The notes: generated by a model from the letters alone, not told the origin. 64,000 nucleotides of DNA from Clarireedia homoeocarpa (GCA_001465935.1 LNKV01000007.1:124001-188000); one strand, 5' to 3'; positions 35,249 to 45,899 are shown, counted from the first letter of the stretch. Translations and numbers: made by a program.

Positions 35249-36929
35249 ATGATACTTCTTAGAGGGCCACGGGGTCTCGTATTGATCGTGGTCGTATTGC
35301 TTTTTGGGACCGTCTATTACTATCAGAGGCTCTCGGCGCCAATACACACAACCAAACACGAGGAGAACATTGTGGTAGCGCATGATGGAAAAACTGAACA
35401 CCTTCAGCCGCCAGAAGAAATCACCACCTCATCTGTGGAGACAGCGGTGAAATCAACCACGATAGAGGCTGCTACTGAGACCCAACCCGCGTCAACGCCT
35501 ATCATCTACAAGCCAATCTCAGACAATGATTCAAAGCACGGGATTGAGGCCGCGGTGCCGATCGTACCCCAAGCCCTATCGCGGGCCGATATCTTATTGA
35601 TCGTCAAGACTGGCACTTCGACGCTCTGGAGACGTATGCCGATGCAGTTGATGACAACTCTGTTGGATATACCAAATTATGAACTATACTCGGATTTACA
35701 GGAGACCTTGACTCACGGTGTCGAAACGGTCAACGCCTTGAGCAATGTAAGTGAAATCATCCGTACTCATGACCCGGCGGCATACAGCATCTACGAACAT
35801 CTTCAAACAGACGTACATGCATATCGCGAACAAGCCCAGCTCCCCGGCGACGAGCCGGAAATGCCACCGGGTAACCATGATGGGTGGATTCTGGATAGAT
35901 ACAAATTTCTCCCCATGCTGGCGCACGCCCAGGAAAACTACCCGAATTTCAAGTGGTATATCTATATCGAGGACGACACCTACGTCTTCTGGGACAACCT
36001 CCTTCGATGGCTCGCGACGTTACCCACCGATGACAAACCAGCATACTACGGCGCATACTCCGGCGAGGTAAACGCAACGTTCGCACAAGGCGGTTCTGGC
36101 ATTGCATTTTCCCGCTCATTAATGCGCTCTGTTTTCAGCGGACCAAAAGCCCCAACGCTTGTGGAATATGCGAATCTCACTGCGAATTCGTGTTGCGGGG
36201 ATATCATCCTGGGCCATGTCCTCCGCGAACATGGAGTGCTGGTAAATCAGGGAGAGTACGGTCCAGTATCTTTCAGACCCGAACCGCCATGGAAAACGTC
36301 TTTTGAGGAATATCTCTGGTGTAAGCCAATTTTCACATTCCATCATTTGCATCAAAGGGATCTAGTGCAATTGATGATGTTGGAGAAGAGACATAGAAGG
36401 GGCGCGCGGGGCTCGGTAGGTTTATTTTTATTTATTTTTTTTTGGTTTCCATAATAATACAGTTTCTTTTCTTCTGAGAGAATGCTAATATGGTATGGTT
36501 GAACAGCGTCCGATTCTCTTCAGCGATATATTCCAGGAAATGATCACCCCGCATCTCCTCGCACGCCGCGACGATTGGGATAACTTTGCGTCACGATATA
36601 TACTCTCAAACAACGTCACTACACTCCTTTCTACCCCGCAATGGTCGACCCCCCCTACAGTGAAGAATCCGGCAGTTCTCGAGCAAGCGTATACCTCACC
36701 AGAAGCATGTAATGCAGCTTGTGTCGAAGTAGACATATGTCGAATGTGGCGGCACGAGGTGGACAATGATAAGAACAAGAGCTGTGCGCTAGACACGGTT
36801 GTGATTCTAGGGAGGGCAATTGAAGGGCGGAAATATTGGGACAAGAGGGAAATCAACAGTGGGTGGATAGTAGAGAGGATTAATTCGACCTTATTGGTGG
36901 ATAGCTGTGAGAAGGTTATTCAACCTTGA
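35249..36929 (+). CDS. GT31/Fringe-like type II glycosyltransferase with Cys-rich tail, copy 1
   Basis: Two exons (35249-36415, 36507-36929; 91 nt intron) give 529 aa. A short cytosolic N-terminus precedes a membrane anchor at about 9-25 and a Thr/Pro/Glu stalk to about 105. The lumenal domain has DILLIVKTGTSTLWRRMP, DRYKFLPML, WYIYIEDDTYVFWDN (EDD 241-243, the metal/UDP-sugar DxD-type motif), AQGGSGIAFS and CCGDIILGHVLREHGV. These are the blocks of the Fringe/DUF604-like GT31 group of fungi. The second exon carries cysteines CNAACVEVDIC...C, a PAN/Apple-like module. Probably a Golgi sugar transferase; donor and acceptor unknown. The neighbouring gene at 38.2 kb is a paralogue in the same orientation. 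Confidence 0.85.
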
Positions 36930-38155
36930 GAAGTCAATAATAGATGGCTACATACTGTACCTACTCCGCTGGGAGAGTCTCAATCAATTTCTGACTGAGC
37001 CAAGCTTCTCACTGCTTAGGCATGCATGAATGAATGTATATACTCGTGTACAGAGAGAGTACTTCGTAAGCACGCAGACTTAGTATATGCAGTCCATGCG
37101 CACAATGACCAAGCACCAAGCACACACCTATTTCCAAACCACACGAGCAGCTCACCGGTTTCCTGGGTTGAAGTTGACTTTCCTCTCGGGGTACTTTTCC
37201 TCTCAGGGTCTCAGACTGATTGTTACCCAATGTTTCGCCGCCAATTGACTTTTGAACACACACTGGGAGAAGATCGTCTTCTGTACGAAGTATGCCTAAA
37301 TAGAAAAGCCAGCATACGATGTGTAATCTAGGCAATTATTCGGCGGGGCCGGAACTCTGACCGCATATTCTTTGGAAACGTGGGTTCCTCCGTAAGGTAA
37401 GTCGCTCGGTGCAGAAGATACAGCCCGATTTGGGACAATGTATTGTGCTGCATGTTCTTGTTGCTGTCGTTGGACCAAATGTCCTCAGTTGCAGCATAGA
37501 ATCCAAGATGCTGAAACACTTCAGTTGTTCAACCAGCGATCTCTGGGGCAACATCATCAGCCTATCATTTCCACGCCGGAGAGACCATGTATGTACAGTA
37601 CGGTGGCAGTCGCCAAAAGCTCAACGCTAAGACCCGTCAACCCTATGTACGAAGTGCAAGTAAACGTTCCGCTGAGCAAAAGTTTTCGCCCCATATGTGG
37701 TGCAACCTGCCACTGCCACTGCCACTGCCACTGCCATTGCCAGCCAAGAATATCCGTAGACTGTTGTGGGTGTCTCGGAATTTCGACTCATTTAAACGAG
37801 TTGCTCGAGCACTGCTTGGTCGATCCAACCATGCGATAGTTCTATGCAAGGCTACACATCTCAAATGCACCTTGTACCCTTCGTATTCCAGCCCAGCCAG
37901 GCAAATCATCCCCACATAGCCCCTTTTTCGACAAGGTCAAGGGTTTGAAGAAGAAAATCCTCAAAGACATAATACTTGTAAGTGCGGCGCCGTTCGGGAA
38001 GTTTCAAAAGTGGGTGCGGTTGCCTGCAAGGCCAACCCTTGCTAACCCTTGAGGGAATCCGAAAGCGAAAATTATATAAATTTATCTTCACGCGTTCTGT
38101 TCGTGAAGGGTGAAATGGTGATTTGTTTTTAATTTTTTCTCGGATTATATACAAG
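36930..38155. other. spacer between tandem GT31 paralogues
   Basis: 1.2 kb with no gene. GTACTTCGTA (37059-37068), TACGAAGTA (37284-37292) and TACGAAGTG (37648-37656) occur here, as does a GCCACT x4-5 array (37707-37741). Confidence 0.6.
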
Positions 38156-39671
38156 ATGTCGGGATACTTGCCTCGACACTTCAAGGGGTACCTATGGATT
38201 GGTTTCCTAGTTGCGGTATTCCTGGTGATGGCACTGAGTGAGAATGGCATCATTCTCGTTGATACGTCAGCCGCAGCAGCAACTGGCCCATTATTACAAG
38301 AGGGACAGTCGATAACATCACCGCCTGCAAAGTACCCGCAAGCAAGCATCGAGACCGCTAAATCGCAACCGGCAGCTGTAGTGGAAGAACCGAGCAGGGT
38401 CTACTCTTCCTCGGGTTTGGATCCCAAAGATGTTGTTATTTTGGTCAAAACCGGAGGAACCTCGATATGGAGGAGAATGCCTATGCACATGTCTACTACT
38501 TTGGGCAACAAGCATCTCACACCCAACGTTGTGTATTACTCCGATATTGAGGATAACATCAACGGAAACCCGGTGATCGACTCCTTGGCAAATGTTTCTG
38601 CGGCTCTCAAAGCATCACCTGACTTTGTCCTCTACAACAAAGCTAAAGATGCAAAGCACGACAACCTTTATCAGGAGTCAGGCAGTATGGAGGGTGATTC
38701 GTATTTACCTGGTGGATGGAGATTGGACAAATACAAATTCTTGCCTATGTTTCAGCACGCCGCTATTCACCACCCAGGCAAGAAGTGGTATGTCTATATG
38801 GAGGTACGATCAATCCATTCAAAGCAGTAACAGAATGCTAATTCTAAAACAGGATGACAACTATTTCTTCTGGGAGACTCTATACGCCTGGCTCGCAACC
38901 CTAGACCACACAGCCCCCGTCTTCGTCGGCTCACCTGCATTCCGCATGGGCGAAGATTTCGCCCACGGCGGCTCCGGCTTCGCCATCTCCGGCACCGCTC
39001 TTGCCGCCTCCTTCGGCGCCGACAAGCTCCTCGCCGACAAATGGGAATCCTACGCGCGAGAGCAATGCTGCGGCGACCAAGTGCTCTCGCACGCTCTACG
39101 CGAAAAGGGCGTCGAGCGGTACAAGGGCCTCGACGGCGGCGGATGGGCCGCACTCCAAGCGCTCCCGACATGGCGTCTCGGCTTTGGCGACTGGAACTGG
39201 TGTTCGCCAATTATGAATATCCACAAAGTGCACCAAGCGGACATCTCCCAACTGTTTGTCTTCGAGAACGAGTTCATGAAGAAGAACGGCGCGAAAGGTC
39301 GTATAAGGTACAAGGACATCTATGAGTATTTCTTCGCTCCGCAGCTGGTAGAGACACGGACCGAGTGGGATAATTACGCATCGGAGAAATCGTTTTCCTC
39401 GACGACGGACTCGTACTCCCCGACCTGGAAAGACACGACGGCGGCGCAGATGGCGGAGCGCCCGTGGGCGTCCAAGGAGAAGTGCAAGCAGGCTTGTGTA
39501 GAGTGGGAGCAGTGCCTGAGCTGGAAGTATGCGGACGACGCGTGCAGCATTGCGCATACGGCATCGATGGGGCAGCGGATCGATGCGGGGATTCGTATGG
39601 AGAGCGGGTGGATGGTGGATCGGATTAAGAAGGTTTTGGGGGAGAAGGAGTGCGGGAAGTTGGAATTTTAA
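38156..39671 (+). CDS. GT31/Fringe-like type II glycosyltransferase with Cys-rich tail, copy 2
   Basis: Two exons (38156-38803, 38853-39671; 49 nt intron, GTACGA...ACAG) give 488 aa. Same plan as the preceding gene: membrane anchor (about 10-27), Ala/Pro-rich stalk, DVVILVKTGGTSIWRRMP, DKYKFLPMF, KWYVYMEDDNYFFWET (EDD 216-218), HGGSGFAIS, CCGDQVLSHALREKGV, and a C-terminal Cys-rich PAN-like module (CKQACVEWEQCLSWKY...C). The intron falls inside the EDD motif, directly after Glu216, unlike the paralogue whose intron lies after the catalytic domain. The second exon is much more GC-rich than exon 1. An ATG-less upstream extension is not used; the start ATG at 38156 gives a short basic cytosolic tail. 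Confidence 0.85.
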
Positions 39672-40460
39672 AAAGAGATTTGCGCCGAGGATACCATGCC
39701 GTGGGGTATATTCACATAATATGGTATGGTATGGTAATTTATGGGTAATACATATTCTGGCGTTTGAAAGGGCTGCATTAAAGCGGTGGTTAGATAGATA
39801 TACGGACGAAGGATACCAGTACCTTTGCATGTTTTGCATGATGAGCAGCAGATTTATAGCGAGAGAGCTCAACAGATGATCGATCGGTAGATCTTCTTCG
39901 AATTCTAAAAAGAGATATAAATGAGACAGACCAACCACGTCACTCAGTTAGGGGTAGTAGCATCAACCAACATGTCGAGTATACAGTAACGTGATCTGAG
40001 GTTAGGAAACTCCTTTTGATAACTTAGCAGATATCCACTTACTTGTTCAAAACTAATTCAATCTAATCTAAATGTTCTTTCGACAGTTTATCCTTCTAGT
40101 TTTATATACATATCCCCAAAGTAGTCTTAATTTATTAATAGTATGTAAGTTACAGTATATCCACAATCCGGTGTTAGCAGTTCGAATGTTGGTAGCTCTG
40201 TTAAATTCCTAGCCCATTCACAGCGGGCAGGCTGGTTCTTTTGTGGATATTCGGTCAACTTTGGCCATAGTATTTGTGACGAGACCACCAATAAAGGATG
40301 CTGAATGACCTTAGAATATTGAACTGAAGAACTAAGACTAGATACAAGAAGGAGGTAACTTATATAAACCCAGAGCCCTAGGGCTAGTACGAAGCGATGC
40401 CCTGTAAAGGAGCACCCTGGCCAGGCTAATGCAACTACGTGTGCGATTCCGGACGAATCG

Positions 40461-40910
40461 TCACAGTATTGGCAAGCATTTTCCTGACTTGGCAAGTAGC
40501 ACTGGCCCAACGTACTTCTGGTCAATTTCCATCATAGTGGCAAACGCATTCCATAGTTCGCCCACTTCTGTACATGCGGTTTTATAACTCGCACTAGAAG
40601 ATGACGATCCTGATGAAACCCGTAACACAGTTTTCCAGAGATGGATGTCGCAAGGAGCAAGTCCAACAACTGCGAACGCATGATAGAGTTGATACCTCGT
40701 CTTGTTGATGTTGTGTAGAATAGAATTATTGGAAACGGTATCTAGCCTTTTTGAACCATCTAGCAACATATCGTATAGTCCTTCGTATAGTATGATATTA
40801 GCTGGTTTTGCTCTAACCAGAACTCGAATGTAGACAGTTCTCATAGCGTCTGTATCTGATTTGGACGAGGGAAGTTTAGGAAGTCGCTTCAATAGAAGAT
40901 TCTAGATATT
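40461..40910 (-). CDS. orphan ORF, incomplete
   Basis: An open minus-strand frame of about 148 codons that follows a possible 3' splice site (ATCTAG at about 40903-40908) and ends at 40461. It includes DAMRTVYIRVLVRAKPANIIL and a Ser-rich patch RVSSGSSSSSASYK. No ATG begins it, so it would be a downstream exon or a fragment. I do not recognise it. The long frame and varied composition suggest real or formerly real coding sequence. Confidence 0.35.
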
Positions 40911-41024
40911 CTTAATAACGAACAGGCCGCAGCTCTCGGAATCCTGTTGCTTCTCACATTCACCTCCGCAATGAACCCAATTATCATTATGAGCTTCTAT
41001 TGAGTTGTTGTCATCATCGTACTT

Positions 41025-41081
41025 GTGAAATATAAGTCGTAATTGTCACTTCTCAAGAAGTGGCGTCACCTTTTGCGGAAT
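41025..41081 (-). repeat. 57 bp direct repeat, copy A
   Basis: It differs by one base from copy B (43139-43195). It contains the small hairpin CACTTCTCAAGAAGTG (7 bp stem) followed by GCGTCACC. On the minus strand it encodes SAKGDATS-stop. Confidence 0.9.
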
Positions 41082-41190
41082 TTGTATCTGCAGCTAGTCG
41101 GCCAGTTCGGACTTCCATTTCTTGGAACATGGTAAAAATTTCATCCTTGGAATACGAATCGTGGAATGAGAACCTGGTGTAGCAAAATTC
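41053..41190 (-). CDS. C-terminal exon or remnant ending in SAKGDATS
   Basis: On the minus strand, after a possible AG acceptor near 41188, the frame reads FHDSYSKDEIFTMFQEMEVR and on to SAKGDATS then TGA (41055-41053). The last 8 codons and the stop lie inside the 57 bp repeat, and the second repeat copy (43167-43192) encodes the same SAKGDATS-stop after a different upstream sequence. This suggests two genes or fragments sharing a C-terminus. No function is recognised. Confidence 0.35.
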   Translation of the reverse strand, partial: EFCYTRFSFHDSYSKDEIFTMFQEMEVRTGRLAADTNSAKGDATS

Positions 41191-41759
41191 GAAGGCTAGT
41201 CGTATTTAGTGGTCAGATCGGAACAGGTACAATGGGAGGGAGTTCTGTTTTTGGTTCTGTCTTCTTCTGAACTCCTTTTGGCAACCAGGATGCGGTGGCG
41301 GCGATGCAGACGATATCGAGAGCTGGCTGCGGTACGACCCGCCAATTGTACCCTATTTCTGTGTGATTGTTTTGTTCGCTCTGTCCTTGGCTGAGTGAAT
41401 GATTTGGTGTCCGAAAATGGAAGGAGGGGTCCTTCCCAAAACAGCTGTTTGTTCTGACCCAGTTACAGTCCAGATCAAACAAAACAGTGAAAATTCGCAA
41501 AATCGCTGTTTTTCCTAGTTTTCGAAGTTCTGAAACTGGCTGTGTCAGGTAGGCTTTCCTTGGGCTTTTCAGGAACTTTCGATGTATCTTTTAGGTAGTT
41601 TGGCAAAGTTTTCGATCTTAAGTGACCTTCGTTTGGTAGATTGTGACTTATAGGTTTTCGAGAGAGGCTTGTGTAGGAGTCTTGCTTCCTGTGTGTAGAA
41701 AGAGGAACTGGGATCGTGTTGATAGATTTGCTTTTTCGTGGAGGACTTTCGAAGATAGC

Positions 41760-41837
41760 TTTGAACGACGACTTTGGAGGTGACTTTTGAACGACGATCT
41801 TGGAGATGACTTTTGAACGACGATTTTGGAGATGACT
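41760..41837. repeat. 26 bp x3 minisatellite
   Basis: Three copies of a unit starting TTGAACGACGA and ending GGTGACTT/GATGACTT. Because 26 is not a multiple of three, each copy is read in a different phase, which argues against a protein function for the array. Confidence 0.85.
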
Positions 41838-42062
41838 TTTGAACGCGAATGAGATTGGGCGATTCCCGATTGCTTCCAAGCTATCAGAACTTCGGTAATT
41901 GGACTGGATTGAATAGAGTAAGGCAACGATACTGTAATTAAAGTGGCAAAAGTGTGTAATTGGATAGAAGGATCTCCTTCGGAAGTGTGTACTACTGTAT
42001 CTAGGTCAAGCTAAGGGATGCTAGCTAAGCGAGGGCATGTCTGATTGACACGTGACTCAACA

Positions 42063-42340
42063 TACCCCAGTTGCTCTCAAAGATCTTCCACGACTCCAAA
42101 GGCATTAATGGCATCCCCGCGAATGTTTTCCCTGGACCAAACGTCATTGTAGCACTACTCAACGCACCCATCTCGCTAGCCACGAGAAATCAGTACTTCC
42201 CAGGAACATTCGGTACCGACGGAATGCCGTTTGCAGATCTCGCACCGACAGGGATACCGAACTATATTCCCTGTCTTGTTTATCACTCGGGTCTCTGTAC
42301 TGTAAAAGGTCTACTTCGTCGCTGTTCTCGTCTCGTCTGA
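42063..42340 (+). CDS. coding-like fragment next to repeat end
   Basis: The frame opens directly after the CACGTGACTCAACA repeat end and reads SKIFHDSKGINGIPANVF, then NVIVALLNAPISLATRNQYF, GTFGTDGMPFADLAPTGIP and beyond. The composition is globular rather than random, but there is no ATG at the start and no domain I recognise. Possibly a gene fragment trapped by the repeat. Confidence 0.3.
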
Positions 42341-42500
42341 CCGATTTCCCCGCAGTTTTCCTGAAGTAAGCGAGGGGTCCCTTCCCCTTTCGGTTGCAGT
42401 ACGTTCTTGTTCCTCTTCCTCTCCCTCATCCTCATCCTCATCCTCCTTCTCTTTCTCTTTCTCTTCTTCTTTCCCCAGTCCAAACAAATCTCGTCTATAA

Positions 42501-43166
42501 TTATAACCCGCCTTGTTCCCCTTTATATTTTCTCTCGAAGGTACGATATACAAACGGAGGTCGAAAGTAGAGGATTATATCGTGAAGATACTTAGATCGT
42601 GAAAATTCGTTGAGTATCGTTCGTAGGTGCGATAGCGTCGTCGGGGGCGATATTAAAGCAAAGCGACTCAATCTTGGCTCTCGAGGATAAATCACCTCGA
42701 GGTTCGTAGAGGACACCGCGTACAGGTGTTGAGTCTTCGTCCTCCTCTCTTTCTCTTCATCTTTATGATCATAGTAGTACTCCTTTGCTGGTCGCCATCG
42801 TTTGCTTGAAGATTCGTACTCTATGCATTCTAAAGCTTCTTTAACCTTTTTCCCACTCATTTTTGGCATAGCTTCAAACACAGCTGGTTTTCTAGCTGTT
42901 TCGTGAACTGTTTAGAAGAAATTAGCTTGAATTCTATTACTGGAATAACATACTCATACACCTGGATGAGCAAAAACAGTCGCTAATTCTTTCACCTTTC
43001 TACTTGCTAAGTAGTCGGCGATGTTTTTCAACGAATATCCGCCTTCTTCTACCATTTCAGCAAAGGTCCTCTTTTCCGCGGCATATTGGCTGAAGGTGCA
43101 GTCGAAATCAGAAGAGTTAGGTTTCTTCGTAGTATCGTGTGAAATATAAGCCGTAATTGTCACTTC
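42501..43166 (-). CDS. orphan two-exon ORF, 5' end unresolved
   Basis: Exons 43166-42962 and 42907-42501 join across a 54 nt intron (GTGTATG...AACAG) to give a frame of about 203 codons: VTITAYISHDTTKKP..., EKRTFAEMVEEGGYSLKNIA, then KMSGKKVKEALECIEYESSS and a charged KDEEKERRTKT stretch. It begins just after the TGA of the SAKGDATS frame within the 57 bp repeat and has no in-frame ATG before residue 37 or so. It may be a 3' portion of a larger gene. No homologue is recognised. Confidence 0.35.
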
Positions 43167-43195
43167 TCAAGAAGTGGCGTCACCTTTTGCGGAAT
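43139..43195 (-). repeat. 57 bp direct repeat, copy B
   Basis: Matches copy A at 41025-41081 with one transition. Both copies have the same orientation, 2.1 kb apart. Confidence 0.9.
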
Positions 43196-43374
43196 CCTTA
43201 CATATCGGTCTGTAATTGAACGATCCATGATTGTTCAAAGTAAATTCCACCTAACAGGTGAGTTGAGCTTCGGAGCAAATTGGAGTTGAAAACGTATAGG
43301 AAAGATGGTCAAATCGATTTTAAACTACTTTCAATTCAGCTTTAATTCAATGTTCTCTTGATTGGAAATGTGTA

Positions 43375-43450
43375 TATGAAGGATCTGGAATATGAAGGAT
43401 CTGGAATATGAAGGATCTGGAATATGAAGGATCTGGAATATGAAGGATCT
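43375..43450. repeat. 16 bp x5 minisatellite
   Basis: Five nearly perfect head-to-tail copies of TATGAAGGATCTGGAA with no spacers. Confidence 0.9.
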
Positions 43451-43626
43451 AGGATCGTTCAGAATTTTGACTGACCTTGAAATTTTTTCAACGCATAGTC
43501 TGCTTATAAGAAGAATGTACTAGATAAGCAAGGTTGTTTGAAGGAAAAGGGAACAGCCTGAAAGAATACTACTTGATATTCTACTTTAGTTTCTCTCATT
43601 TTCTCCAAAGGTGAAGTGCTGTAAGC

Positions 43627-43809
43627 TTATTTCGTAGTGTTCTTTTCTACTACTCCACTTGCAAATTCACCAAAAGTGATGCCCATTTCCGAGTCTACTA
43701 TCTCGTCCAGGTTAGGTTGAGTGAAGACGGCAATAGTATTCCTGGCTATTCTCGCTCCCTTATTCTCACTATCAGCTACGTATTTTGGTATCCTTCGTCT
43801 TTTCTCCAA
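43627..43809 (-). CDS. orphan short ORF or exon
   Basis: An open frame of 60 codons, EKRRRIPKYVADSENKGARI onward, ending TFGEFASGVVEKNTTK. No ATG start is visible, so it would be a terminal exon. Its theme of a short frame ending in a charged tail is like the other ORFs of this island. No function assigned. Confidence 0.25.
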   Translation of the reverse strand: MEKRRRIPKYVADSENKGARIARNTIAVFTQPNLDEIVDSEMGITFGEFASGVVEKNTTK

Positions 43810-43970
43810 ATCCGCTAGAATGCATTATCAAAGCCGTTTATTTCATTCCGTTTTTCTATTACTTACGAGTGTCATATGTAGTTCGTTCATCACATATATA
43901 ATCTTACATACAACGCATAGCCATCCCGCCATGGAAACAAAGACGGGCGCATATCCGTGCATATTCCGTC

Positions 43971-45608
43971 CTAAGAGAAACTTGCACCTTTGCTTTTGAG
44001 TCTCCTCACGAGAATACCAACCGAGACTGGTCCAAAAATCGTGCAAAGAACTACTGCCCAGATAATAACGAGGAAGATTGACTCTCCGGAACCTTCGCTA
44101 CTGCGGTCCTCGCTGCTCCTCAGTGATAAAGTGCCAGAGCTCTGTGAGAGAGAAGCGATCAGAAATCCGATTTCTCCGCGCGCAATCATGGCGAATCCTA
44201 TAAGTAAAGCCTCCATGTGTGGAATGTCCCTACCGCTGTCTTCTTGACCCTGGGGTGTGGAACGTTGTGCTACGTTTTTCTGAGGACTACGCCAGATCCG
44301 GAAGAAGTGCTCGGCATAGATTACGATGCCGACGAGTCCTTTGGCAATAATCATTAAAATTGCGTAAACAATTCCTTTCCAAACAATTGACCCTTCAAAC
44401 ATGTCCGTGATGGGGATTGAAAAGCCAATGGATGCCTGCAAGAATAGTTAGTAAGATGATCTCTGTTTGCTGCTGGGGGATAGTAGGAGATTCATGGCCT
44501 TGAGATCAAAGGGAGAACCTTTTAATGACAGCATAAGCCGTGGTGGGCCTCTCTAGCGGCTGTTGCAAGATATCGATTCTGAAGGATAAGAACTTACAAA
44601 GAAAAACGGCACCAATAGATAGTCCATCACCGCCTTAAAGTAATCTTCATACATCCCCATCGCTGTGGACTCACCCGGAACTGCCGCAGAGTGGGCGTCA
44701 CCGGCAATCCACCAGTAATTGATTAAGCCTCCCGCAATGAAGGCTGAGAATAGAACCGATGCATCAATAAAAGCTGCAATAGTGACAAATATAATCAAGA
44801 TAAGTATTGAAAGCACAAACTTGAGATGAGGAACTCTCCGCACAGGCTTGATCAGGATCTCACGAAGATGCGACTTTTCCTGAGACAAACCACTGGCAGG
44901 AACCTCTGAGCGAGTGCACTCGACAAGCCATATCCAGATGGGTTTGAGAACATATGGCACAATGGCAAGAGTGACCAAGAATAGACCGAAACTCGCAACA
45001 ATGGGTCGAGCTATGGGCCACGCGCTCATATTTCCGCTGCCCAGAGTCGTCACGATGTTTACCATGACAAGGCCCACAACATCGTCCATCATTGCAGCTC
45101 CCACAAGTATGACACCTACGCGCGTCTGCTGCATATTCGCCGAGGAAAGAATGGCAAATGTAGTTCCCAAAGACGTCGAGCACAGCGACGCGCCAGCGGA
45201 GAATGCTGCTAACGCTGTAGGATACATTGTTCCAGAACTACTAGAGAATGGAAGAACAGTCAAGATGAAGGATAAGGCGATGGGCATTAGCAGGCCTATC
45301 GTAGCCACAGATATAGAAATATATACAGATTTCCTGAGCTGCACCAGATCTGTACTGAGGCCTCCTTCGAAAACTAAGCATATCAAGCCTAGGTAGCCAA
45401 AGGCTTGAATTGTTTCTTGATTTCCTTCCGTGAGCCATGCCGTACCGCCCACAGGTAGTCCCCAAATGATGCCGATGAGAATTTGGCCGATAATACCACA
45501 GTAGAGAAGTTTATCTAGGATGTATCGAATGACATTCAATAAGAGGAGGAATGAGGTCAAGGAGAGAATGACCACGATCCCGGGCTCTTCATACGAGAGG
45601 TATGGCAT
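43971..45608 (-). CDS. CPA2-type Na+(K+)/H+ antiporter
   Basis: Two exons (45608-44598, 44435-43971; intron 162 nt) give 491 aa with about 12 hydrophobic segments. Motifs of the CPA2/Kef-type exchanger fold are GLICLVFEGGLSTDL, AGASLCSTSLGTTFAIL and MMDDVVGLV, whose paired Asp-Asp is the ion/proton-binding signature of electrogenic exchangers; FSAFIAGGLI and the C-terminal MIARGEIGFLIAS follow. There is no long cytosolic regulatory tail. Probably exchanges Na+ or K+ for protons at the plasma or an internal membrane. The start codon lies 291 bp from that of TMA23 on the other strand. The intron is about three times the local norm. Confidence 0.88.
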
Positions 45609-45899
45609 CTTGGAGAGTAATCTTGCTATGTTGCCTCGATTCGATCACAAGGTGAACATGAGTGAAAAAGACTGGGATAACGAGGTGAAAAAGCTATGTC
45701 TACCATACCGTCCAGCCACATCATCAGCCACCTATCTTCTCTCCACAACAAATGCAAAAAGCCGCTAAGATAACCTAGCTAGGTTCAGTGCAGTCCCTCT
45801 AAAATTTTCGGAATTCGCGATAAGAAAATCCCACCGCATGCAGTCCTCAAAAAACGAAAAGTCCATCTCATCGTCCTAATTCCCACTCCCACCTCCAAA
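45609..45899. promoter_or_regulatory. shared divergent promoter of antiporter and TMA23
   Basis: 291 bp between opposite start codons. It contains CTAGCTAGG-like sequence near 45776 but no element that I can name with confidence. Confidence 0.4.

Larger units (their letters stand above)
39672..43970. other. accessory island with orphan ORFs and repeats
   Basis: 4.3 kb between GT31 copy 2 and the antiporter. It contains a 57 bp direct repeat (41025-41081 and 43139-43195), a 26 bp x3 minisatellite (41760-41837), a 16 bp x5 array (43375-43450), a copy of the GCTAGC...CACGTGACTCAACA repeat end (42019-42062) and several minus-strand frames of coding-like composition, listed individually. The mixture looks like decayed or lineage-specific genes among repeats. 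Confidence 0.55.

Noticed and set aside
41025..41081. Hairpin CACTTCTCAAGAAGTG as a Helitron 3' end
   Set aside because: No CTRR terminus at the expected distance, no TC 5' end found and no Rep/helicase gene nearby.
43375..43450. Regular 16 bp repeats resembling a CRISPR array
   Set aside because: The copies are head-to-tail with no spacers and the genome is fungal; it is a minisatellite.
39672..43970. Island as part of a giant cargo-carrying (Starship-like) element
   Set aside because: No tyrosine-recombinase captain-like protein and no boundary repeats were seen in the window.
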